From Campanula takesimana (Eukaryota > Streptophyta > Magnoliopsida > Asterales > Campanulaceae): a stretch of DNA of 64,000 bases. A model generated the notes under the pieces. It saw only the letters and a list, made by a program, of their open reading frames with translations, was not told the DNA's origin and ran no database searches. This document shows, piece after piece, positions 55,053 through 64,000 of this stretch. A program made the position numbers and the translations under genes. Location of the stretch: assembly GCA_026119855.1 (NCBI GenBank), contig JAOWBW010001128.1, positions 364,472-428,471 of the forward strand, read 5' to 3'. Within the stretch, counting starts at the first letter, position 1. Each line of letters starts with the position of its first letter.

Positions 55053-56194
55053 TATCACGCCCCGGAAATCTCAAAAATCCATAAATATAAAATTTACATA
55101 ATATACATCTCCAAAATACAAAATACCAAACACGGGCGCGTGAATTCAACTATGAAATCTATACCATCAAGCAACACCTCAACGAGATTATAACTCGGAG
55201 ACTAGAAACAAACGCGGAAGCAAGAACAACTGTTAACAAAAATATACAAAGTGCAACCGTATATACAAAACACTGAACGACTACGAACCCACAATAATAT
55301 GCGTAAAGGCTCCGAAGGGCAACTATCCCAAATGCGATCAACCTGCTCAGAAGATTCCCGCTACAACGGACCTCACAACGCTACCACTTGCTTTCCTGGG
55401 GGGGGGGTTAAGGAAAAACAATTTGAAACATGAAACGGGGTGAGATAAAATCTCAGTAAGTTACTAAATGCATCTACATGGCATAATATCATGCAAATCA
55501 ACGATATAACTGAACAAGTAAATCACATAACAACAAATGAGAAAGCTCCCTATCGCCAACTGTCCCATACCAGTTGGAAATAACGACTAACTCATCATGC
55601 AGCACATAAGACTGAAATAAACACGTAACAAAGGATACTGAGCCAAGGTTTCACCAAACTGATAGAACAATCGCTGTGCAGCTTCAACCGATCAACCAAT
55701 CAACAATAGCAGTATCACAACTGAAGAGAACCCCGGTCAGAAACCGACCAATCAATCAATCAACCCATCAAGCCATCTTCATAGTAGCATAAAAGCTGAA
55801 GAGAATACCCCCGGTACCGGAACCAATAACAAAGTAACGTGCCACAAAGGGCGGGATCCATGCCACAAAGTCATGCTCCAAAACGTCTCAACCAAGGCCG
55901 ATCTGGAAGTGGAAAATAAGGGCAAAACAATGGTCGACACCATAATGGACTTGGCCGGTGCCATCACAATATCTTACATCGCCCGACACAACCACATATA
56001 CCAGCTGGACTTTCAAATAAATGCTAAGTAATAAAATACTAGCACGGTAGACAACTAAGGATTCCAAAGTAGGGAACCATACCAATTAATCACCATAAAA
56101 GATGCAAACGATTACTCAAGAAGAGTTCAACAACAATAAACACAAGGAGTTTCTCATAAAAGGGTCCAACAACATTGACCATTAAAACATAATG
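55053..56194 (-). repeat. LARD right LTR, first 1,142 bp
   Basis: Nearly identical to 49766-50910. It begins TATCACG instead of TGTCACG. T2 interrupts it after TAATG. Confidence 0.92.
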
Positions 56195-58478
56195 TGTCGC
56201 GACCCCGGACCCCGCGGGCCCCGGGACCGCGAGCTGGACGTCGACTCTAAAACCAAAACTCAAAATACCGAAGTTAAAAATTCCATTTGATACCAAAAGG
56301 TGATAATCCAAAGTTTTACAAAACCAAGTTTGATAAAGACTAAATACAACAATCATAAACTTCCACAAGTTTATGCCCAACAAAATAAAAATATACAATT
56401 CTTAGTGACGTCATTGTTTGGTACAAATACCCCAAAATGGTTACACATTTACATAATGTAAACCAACCTATATCGACTTTCCCCAAAAGAATGTTTCCAC
56501 ACTCGACGTCCTCTTTCTCGTGATCAGCGAGACTATTCCTTAGCACCTGGGGGGGTTAAGGAAAAACAAAGATAAAAGGAAAGGGGGTGAGATAAATCTC
56601 AATAAGTTACTAATGCAACTACATGACATGCTATGATGCAATAAGCAATAAACAATAATAATTATCACATAGCACATAGCAATTATCATATAACAGATAG
56701 CAGCGGAAATAAACACATAACAAAGGATATAGCCAAGGTTTTCCAAACCGGAACATCCAAATAAAGGATCGCTGCGCAGCTTCAATAATCAACAAATCAT
56801 CATCTTCATAATAGCATGAAAGCCGAAGAGAAAACCCCGGTACCGGAACCAATAACCATAAAGAAGTGTCACAAGGGACGGGAGACATGCCACAAAGTCA
56901 TGCTCCAAGTAAAGCTAAAATGCACACAAAGGAGCTAGCTCTTCTCACATCCAAGGCCAATCTGGAGGAGGGTAATAATGGGGCAAAACAATGGTCAACA
57001 TCACAATGGACTTGGCCGTGCCATCATAATGTTTCGCATCGCCCAAACACACACAAAATACCAGCTGGACTTTCACGTAAAGGCTAAGTAATAAAATACT
57101 AGCACGATAAACAACAAAGGATTCCAAAGTAGGGAATCATACCAAGAAGTCACCAAGAAAGTGAAATGAACTAACAATAACCAATTAAGGTGCTCTAATA
57201 ATTTCCACAATAATAACACCAATCCCTTATCACATTTGATCACAAAGGATCCAGTTAACTCAAGCACACAAGAAAAACTATTCACTCATCTCGAAGAGCT
57301 CAAGGAGAGCTTTAAAATGATAGCTTATTCGCCTCAAACGGAGTTCGGATGAGAAAGTTATGGAGGAAACAATTTTAGAAGAAAAGGGAAGAATATATCA
57401 GAATTCTAGCTTGGCACGACCGTGCCTAAGAAAGTGGCACGACCGTGCCAAACATTTCGAGAGGGAAGGTAATTTTTGGCGCGACCGTGCCTAAGAGAGT
57501 GGCACGACCGTGCCAATCAAGACGGGAGGAAAGGGAATTGTTGCACGACCGTGCCAAATAAAGGAGCACGACCGTGCCAACCATTACGAGTGGGAAAATG
57601 AATATGGCACGACCGTGCAAAATAAAGGAGCACGACCGTGCCAGATGATCAAAGCCCAGATTCTTCCTGGGATTACAAATTTCGAACCAAAACACAACCT
57701 TCACTAAAGTTATCAAAATCAAAGCTTCCCAATACATTTCTAAAGCTCCTAAACAACATCCAACCTAAAGGGAACCTAAATAACACCCTTTAATCATCCA
57801 AACCAACACCAAATCCCCACATTCAAGATTTCACCATTTTTACCCAGAAACTCAAATAAATTCAAAATAAATTCTAAACTCAACCAAACTTCAAATATAA
57901 CACATCAAACATCATATAAACATGAGATGAACATTTTAGCATCAAAATGGGGGAAAAGTAACTTACTTGAAAATTCTCAAAGTTGATGGATTTCAAATCT
58001 TTTTGATTCTACGCGATCCTATCGACGATCTAAACAATGTTTACGTTTTAAGAAATGAATAATAATGAAAGGAAGAAGGAGAAAATGAAAAGAGAAGGAG
58101 AGGAAGAAAACTTACCAAAAGCTTGGAGAGAGAGAGAGATTTCCAGGGAGAGAGAGGGAGGTGGAGTGTGAGGTGAAAGAGTAGGGTGAGGGAGGTGAGG
58201 GAAGTAGGGAGAAGATGAAGAAATGTTTGAAATGTTACAAAAAGTCCCCTCCCCCCATACTACCTCTTCAATTTAAACTCCCCACTAACTAATAAGACTC
58301 AACACTTTTACACTAGCACAAATGACCCAGTTAAAATGCTAAGCATAATTATTATAACACATAAGTTGCACACATAAATATTTGAATAAATAATAATTTA
58401 AATAAATAAATAAGCAAATAATTAAATAAAAATCATTTAATTACTAATAAAATAGAGCCTATATTTCGGGTCGTGACA
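56195..58478 (-). repeat. T2 3' LTR
   Basis: 2,284 bp, TGTCGCGACCCCGG...GGGTCGTGACA on the plus strand. It contains the conserved box (57306-57363), eight iterons, a G7 tract (56548) and the GCTGCGCAGC palindrome (56772). Confidence 0.94.
57413..57642 (-). repeat. GGCACGGTCGTGCC iterons x8 in the T2 LTR
   Basis: Copies (plus strand GGCACGACCGTGCC) start at 57413, 57436, 57478, 57501, 57542, 57565, 57606 and 57629. Spacings are 23, 42, 23, 41, 23, 41, 23. Some copies have one outer base changed. It is the same word, orientation and rhythm as TR-GAG, with four pairs. Confidence 0.93.
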
Positions 58479-58493
58479 TTCACTCCCCTTAAA
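58479..58493 (-). other. Polypurine tract of T2
   Basis: The minus strand reads TTTAAGGGGAGTGAA directly before the 3' LTR. Confidence 0.87.
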
Positions 58494-58526
58494 GAAAATT
58501 CGACCTGAATTTTAACGAGACTCACC

Positions 58527-61484
58527 TTAAACAAAAAGCCACGGAAATTTCCTCTCGACCTCATCTCGGAGCTCCCACGTCGACTCCTCTAAATTATGAT
58601 TCCTCCAAAGGACTCGAACCAATGCAATGCTTTTGCTCCTCAACTCTTGGACTTTGGAATCTAAGATCGGAACCGGTCATTCCTCATGAGACATATCGGG
58701 CTCAATATCCTCCGGTATCCTTGGTAACACGTGAGATGGATCATGAACATACTTCCGAAGCATAGAAACGTGGAAGACGTTGTGTAACCGGTCCAAAGAT
58801 GGCGCTAACGCAAGACGATACGCTAGAAGTCCAACCTTTCCCAAAATCTCAAACGGGCCAATAAACCTCGGAGCCAATTTGCCTTTCTTCCCAAACCTAC
58901 GAATACCCACCTTCGGAGACACTTTCAAGAATACCAAATCACCAATCTGAAAACTAAGATCTCGCCTTCGGTTGTCTGCGTAGCTCTTATGTCGACTCTG
59001 GGCTGTCTTCAATCTATCCCGGATAACTTTAACTTTCTCAACCGAATCCTGAAGCAAATCAATACCCACGATCTATCCCGGATAACTTTAACTTTCCCAA
59101 CAAATTGGTGTTCGACATTTCCTTCCATACAAAGCCTCATACGGTGCCATCTCGATACTAGCCTGATAACTGTTGTTGTAAGAGAACTCCACTAACGGTA
59201 GGTGCGAATCCCAAGAATCAGAAAAGTCTATCGCACAAGCTCGCAACATATCCTCTAAAATCTGAATAGTCCTCTCGGATTGACCGTCGGTCTGAGGATG
59301 AAAAGCTGTACTGAATCGCAAATCTGTACCCAAAGCTTCCTGAAATGCCTTCCAGAATCTAGAAGTGAACCTCGGGTCTCGATCTGACACAATGCTAACC
59401 GGAACCCCATGCAATCTAACGATCTCATCAATATAAAGGGTCGCAAGCTTCTCCATCGAATATCTGATGTCAATGGGCAAGAAATCGGCACTCTTGGTCA
59501 ATCTATCCACTATTACCCAAACACTGTCATACTTCCTACGGGTACGAGGTAGTCCCGTAACGAAATCCATAGTCACATGCTCCCATTTCCACTCGGGAAT
59601 CTCTAACGGCTGAAGCAATCCCGCGGGTCTCTGATGCTCGGCTTTGACCTGCTGACAAGTTAAACACTTCGAAACATATTCGGCTATTTCCCTCTTCATA
59701 TTAATCCACCAAAATTGTTGCTTCAAATCCTGATACATCTTCGTACTACCCGGATGAATAGTATACCTCGATTTGTGACCCTCATCAAGAACTCTCTGTT
59801 TAATTCCATCAACATCAGGAACACACAATCTTCCACGGAAAGTCAACACTCCACTCGAACTCATAGAAAAATCCTCGAAGTTCTTTTCCTTCAATTTACC
59901 CATTATCTTCACCAACTCGGGATCTTCTTTCTGAGCTTCCTTTATTCTCTGAATTAGGGTCGGAGACACCCTAATATTCGCAAAAATAGCCCCATGTCTC
60001 GATTCACGAGGAGACCAATCTCGAACATCCTCAAGCATTTTCCATTCACGAACCATCATCGAAGCCACATAAGACTTTCTACTAATCGCATCGGCTACCA
60101 CATTCGCCTTCCCCGGATGATAAGAAATCGTACAATCAAAATCCTTCAACAATTCCATCCATCGGCGCTGTCGGTTGTTCAACTCTTTCTGGGAGAAAAG
60201 GTACTTCAAACTCTTGTGATCCGTAAAAATCTCAAACTTCGCCCCATAAAGGTAGTGCTTCCACTTGTGCAACGCAAATACTATAGCCGCTAACTCCAAA
60301 TCATGAGTCGGGTAATTCTGCTCACTAGGGGTCAACTTCCTCGAAGCATACGCAATTACTTTCCCATTCTGCATCAACACACAACCCAAACCCTCTTTCG
60401 AAGCATCACTGTAAATCACTAGACCATCGCTCCCATTAGGCAAAGTCAAGATCGGTGCGGTAGTCAACCTCTTCTTCAATTCCTCGAAACTCTTGCCACA
60501 TTTCTCGGTCCACACAAACGGAACGTTTTTCCGGGTCAACTGAGTCATCGGAGTAGCAATCCTCGAAAACCCCTCAATAAATCTTCTGTAATAACCGGCT
60601 AAACCCAGAAAACTACGAATCTCGGTTACTGACTCGGGTCTCTTCCAATCCACTATAGCTTCAATCTTTGACGGATCCACAGAAATCCCATCTTTCGAGA
60701 TAACATGACCCAGAAATGACACCTTCTCGAGCCAAAATTCGCATTTACTAAACTTCGCAAATAATTTCTCCCTCACAAGAACGGATAAAACTGTCCTCAA
60801 GTGCTGCTCATGCTCATCTCGAGATTTTGAATAAACAAGAATGTCGTCGATGAAAACCACCACGAACGAATCAAGATAGGGATGGAAAATCCGGTTCATC
60901 AAATCCATAAACACGGCCGGCGCGTTAGTCAACCCAAACGGCATAACCAAGAATTCATAATGACCATACCGAGTGCGAAAAGCAGTCTTCGGAATATCCT
61001 CCGATCGAACCTTCAACTGATGGTACCCACTCCTCAAATCAAGTTTAGAGAAAACCACGGACCCTTGAAGCTGATCAAACAAATCGTCAATATGGGGTAG
61101 AGGATACTTATTCTTCACCGTAACCTGATTCAACTTCCGGTAATCGATGCACAATCTCAGCGAACCATCTTTCTTCCGCACGAACAAAACCGGTGCTCCC
61201 CACGGGGAAACACTAGGGCGGATAAACCCTCGATCAAGTAACTCTTGCAACTGAACCTTCAATTCCTTCAACTCCGCGGGAGCTAACCTATAAGGTGCTT
61301 TCGAAATTGGAGCCGTACCCGGCAAAAGATCTATGCAAAACTCAATCTCACGATCGGGAGGCATCTCATACTCGGTAGAGAAAACATCGGGAAATTCCCG
61401 AACTACCCGAACACTATCCAAATTAGGGGATTCTTTCCTAGTATCAAGAACACTAGCCAAATACCCCTCACAACCACTATGCAA
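58527..61484 (-). pseudogene. T2 pol: RT, RNase H, integrase, chromodomain
   Basis: 61484-59088 is a single open frame of 798 codons. It has the RT lead-in (REIEFCIDLLPGTAPISKAPY), RT with catalytic FIDDILVYS, RNase H (FTDHKSLKYLFSQKELNN), the integrase zinc domain (CLTCQQVKAEHQRP) and core (MDFVTGLPRTRRK, SDRDPRFTSRFW, QTDGQSERTIQILEDML). It stops at 59088 in a patch where DNA from 59014-59040 has been copied in. 59069-58677 then continues the integrase C-terminus (PRFIGPFEILGKVGLLAYRL). A TGA at 58679-58677 sits where T1 has CGA, and after it the chromodomain runs to a TAA at 58527 (ILDSKVQELRSKSIALVRVL). A TGA just before 61484 cuts it from the protease. Confidence 0.93.
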
Positions 61485-61598
61485 TAATCATCTCGCTTTC
61501 ATAAAAGAAATTAAGCGAACCTTCCTACTCAGAGGACTAGCCTCAAAAACAAACTTAGGCACATCGGAATCGAAAAAGTAACAGTTTTCTTACGGCAA

Positions 61599-62986
61599 TC
61601 AACGGACGCATGAAACTTGCTCAACCAATCCAATACCCAAAATGACATCAAAGTCTTGGATAGGAAGAACTACCAAATCCGCACAAAGGACTCGACCACA
61701 AATAACCACATCACAAGCACGAAAGACTCGATCAGAAATCAAGCATTCTCCTATAGGGGTCGACACCTCTAGCACGTACGGTAAAGACTCGAATGCAGCA
61801 TTTAACATGGAAGCAAATTGCACAGAAATGTATGAATGAGATGATCCTGGATCTACTAACGCTCGTGCGCTCACATTAGACACAGAAACAATACCTCCAA
61901 TAACGGATGGATCATCGGTAGCTTGTTGTTGATTCATGGCAAATATCTTTCCTTGAATTTTGGGCTTCCCAGCGCATCCCTTTTCTGACCTGATTAGTAC
62001 CAACTCCTGACCCGGATGCTTGTCCTCTACCTCTCGGGCAATCTTTTACAAAGTGACCCATTTGACCACAATTTGTGCACCTTCCTTGCTTCTTCCAAAA
62101 ACGGTCCTCAGAATGACCTTCCTTTGACAATAACGAACAAAAGCCTCCTAATTGGCTCCCTTGGTTCCCGGAAGTGTGGTACCCGGGTTCCTTGGGATTG
62201 GTGCCCTCGGAACTGAGATTGTCCCCCAAAGTTACCTCGATTATCGGAACGGTGTGTGGTTGAGACTTAGCATGGCTTCCCGGTTTACCCGTACCGCAAC
62301 CTCCGGTTTTCCTTTTGTGCTCCCCAATATCTGCTCTATCAAATAGGCTCGGTCCACCGCATCTTGGAAAGTCACAATCCGTTGGCAATAATTGAGTACG
62401 GATGGAGGTCTTCAATCCCCGAATGAATCTCATAGCCTTTTGTTCCTCGGTCCTCACCAAATAGTCACAATACCGGGCTAATTCTATGAACTTAGCCGAG
62501 TATTGTGCTATAGACAACACACCTTGCTCTAGGTTGAGTAGCTCGATCTCCTTTCGGTTTTGATCAACACCGGAATGAAATGCTCCTTGAATTTGCGCAC
62601 AAACAACTCCCACGCATACACCGTGTGAGTATCATCCCAAGTAGCTTTAACACCTTTCCACCAATGCTCGGCGGCACCCACAAGCTTGTAAGCAGCGAAC
62701 CGGACCTTATCCTCATCCGAACACCCAAATACCATCATAAATCTTCTCCATCGACTCAATCCACAACTCAGCCTTCCTACATCGGGTCCCCATTGAATTC
62801 AACCGGTTTCAACTTCAGAAATGCTCCAATCCATAACGGGTGGTGCTTGTCTAACCTCGGACCTTGATCATGTATGGCCTTCATGGCCGCCTCAAACATG
62901 CCTTGAAACATGGCACGGCTTCATCCCCTTGTATCATTCTGATTCTGTGCCCCACTAATACCTCCTCTGTTTCTTCTTCCAGACAT
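61599..62986 (-). pseudogene. T2 gag and protease
   Basis: The ATG at 62986 (MSGRRNRGG) opens Gag. Frameshifts near 62840, 62760, 62600, 62370 and 61980 break it. Recognisable parts are VFGCSDEDKVRFAAYKLVGA, AEHWWKGVKATWDD, SIAQYSAKFIELARYC and the second zinc knuckle CTNCGQMGHFVKDC. The first knuckle has lost Cys residues (FCSLLSKEGHSEDRF). 62003-61599 holds the protease with ALVDPGSSHSYISVQFAS and ends at a one-base insertion near 61633. Unlike T1, the capsid core is present. Confidence 0.87.
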
Positions 62987-63095
62987 TGTGAGAACAATTA
63001 CCTGCATAAAACATCAACCGTTAATCACTCCGCACACTACTACCCACCTAGGTCATACTAATCCACATAGACTTATACATAGAGCTAATGCCATA

Positions 63096-63107
63096 GCTCT
63101 GATACAA
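63096..63107 (-). other. Primer-binding site of T2, one mismatch
   Basis: The minus strand reads TTGTATCAGAGC, where the other elements have TGGTATCAGAGC. Confidence 0.85.
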
Positions 63108-63108
63108 C

Positions 63109-64000
63109 TGTCGCGACCCCGGACCCCGCGGGCCCCGGGACCGCGAGCTGGACGTCGACTCTAAAACCAAAAACTCAAAATACCAAGTTAAAAATTCCAT
63201 TTGATACCAAAGGTGATAATCCAAAGTTTTACAAAAAAAGTTTGATAAAAGACTAAATACAACTATCATAAACTTCCACAAGTTTATGCCCAACAAAATA
63301 AAAATATACAATTCTTAATGACGTCATTGTTTGGTACAAATACCCCAAAATGGTTACACATTTACATAATGTAAACCAACCTATATCAACCTTCCCCCAA
63401 AAAGAATGTATCCACACTCGACGTCCTCTTCTCGTGATCAGCGAGACTAATCCTTAGCACCTGGGGGGGGTTAAGGAAAAACAAAGATAAAAGGAAGGGG
63501 GTGAGATAAATCTCAATAAGTTACTAATGCAACTACATGACATGCTATGATGCAATAAGCAATAAACAATAATAATATCACATAGCACATAGCAATTATC
63601 ATATACAGATAGCAGCGGAAATAAACACATAACAAAGGATATAGCAAAGGTTTTCCAAACCGGAACATCCAAATAAAGGATCGCTGCGCAGCTTCAATAA
63701 TCAACAAATCATCATCTTCATAATAGCATGAAAAGCCGAAGAGAAAACCCCGGTACCGGAACCAATAACCAAAAGAAGTGCACAAGGGACGGGAGACATG
63801 CCACAAAGTCATGCCCAAGTAAAGCTAAAATGCACACAAAGGAGCTAGCTCTTCTCACATCCAAGGCCAATCTGGAGGAGGGTAATAATGGGGCAAAACA
63901 ATGGTCACACATCACAATGGACTTGGCCGTGCCATCATAATGTTTCGCATCGCCCAAACACACACAAAATACCAGCTGGACTTTCACGTAAAGGCTAAGT
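63109..64000 (-). repeat. T2 5' LTR, partial
   Basis: Matches 56195-57080 of the left LTR with small changes and runs off the window. Its iterons are outside. Confidence 0.93.

Larger units (their letters stand above)
49766..56194 (-). mobile_element. LARD-like noncoding gypsy element, right LTR interrupted by T2
   Basis: Left LTR 49766-52963 (3' in element order), purine tract 52964-52981, a 2.1-kb internal region without ORFs, primer site 55039-55050, and the right LTR from 55053. T2 interrupts the right LTR at 56195, and its remainder lies outside the window. LTR blocks (CGGACTCCG box, GCTGCGCAGC palindrome, G/C tract, ATTTA repeats) are those of the Tekay-type elements here. Long LTRs around a noncoding core fit a large retrotransposon derivative moved in trans. 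It sits in the S-minus pol. Confidence 0.85.
56195..64000 (-). mobile_element. T2: Tekay/Del-type chromovirus, 5' LTR cut by the window edge
   Basis: Left (3') LTR 56195-58478, purine tract 58479-58493, pol 58527-61484, gag and protease 61599-62986, primer site 63096-63107, right (5') LTR from 63109. Protein order and sequence follow T1. The LTR shares its iteron word and flanking blocks with TR-GAG. The left target site TAATG is visible and its partner is outside the window. Pol keeps 798 open codons, the best-preserved coding stretch in the window, but gag is badly shifted. Confidence 0.93.

Overview
This window is plant nuclear DNA made almost wholly of nested LTR retrotransposons. I see no single-copy host gene, rRNA, tRNA gene or CRISPR array. 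The lineages (Ty1/copia with an initiator-tRNA-Met primer site, Sirevirus-like copia with a third ORF, Tat-type Ty3/gypsy with two RNase H domains, Tekay/Del-type chromoviruses with a chromodomain) point to a flowering plant with a large, repeat-rich genome. The species cannot be told from the sequence.

Layout. (1) 1-7740: copia element 'Copia-1' on the minus strand, its 3' LTR cut by the window edge. It lies in a Tat-type gypsy element on the minus strand, whose 5' LTR is at 25259-26233 and whose 3' LTR is outside the window. The Tat element also carries a gag-only nonautonomous gypsy element ('TR-GAG', 8452-16596, plus strand, target duplication GGGAT) and a solo copia LTR (20827-22214, target duplication CATTG). 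(2) 26239-28689: decayed 3' half of another copia element ('Copia-b'), fused at about 28690 to a truncated Sirevirus-like LTR. (3) 28690-39711: Sirevirus-like element 'S-plus', with its gag split by chromovirus 'T1' (30437-38882, target duplication AATGG). It is then hit by 'Copia-c' (39712-42541, LTR and leader only). (4) 42542-49765: a second Sirevirus-like element, 'S-minus'. It lies in the Copia-c leader and shows an LTR, a large third ORF and the pol C-terminus. (5) 49766-56194: a noncoding LARD-like gypsy element inserted in the S-minus pol. (6) 56195 to the end: chromovirus 'T2' inserted in the right LTR of the LARD. The right side is thus a chain S-plus > Copia-c > S-minus > LARD > T2.

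All reading frames look broken, mostly by single-base frameshifts or stops; the S-minus coding parts carry only stop codons. How they work together: the autonomous-type elements encode Gag, protease, integrase, RT and RNase H. TR-GAG and the LARD lack a usable pol and probably moved using enzymes of relatives; T2 shares LTR blocks with TR-GAG.

The most interesting signals are not genes. First, otherwise unrelated families carry small arrays of GC-rich iterons built on one core, CGNNCG, with family-specific arms and spacing. They sit in the LTR, in several families 70-200 bp upstream of a TATA box, and are repeated in the leader of three element types. Second, S-minus seems to carry an internal promoter: two TATA boxes, an upstream array of CGGTTT/AAACCG inverted repeats, a pyrimidine-rich 5' UTR, a short first exon and an intron joining in phase to an ORF of about 1,100 codons. 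Third, the hexamer AACCGC is strongly over-represented along both Sirevirus-like elements.
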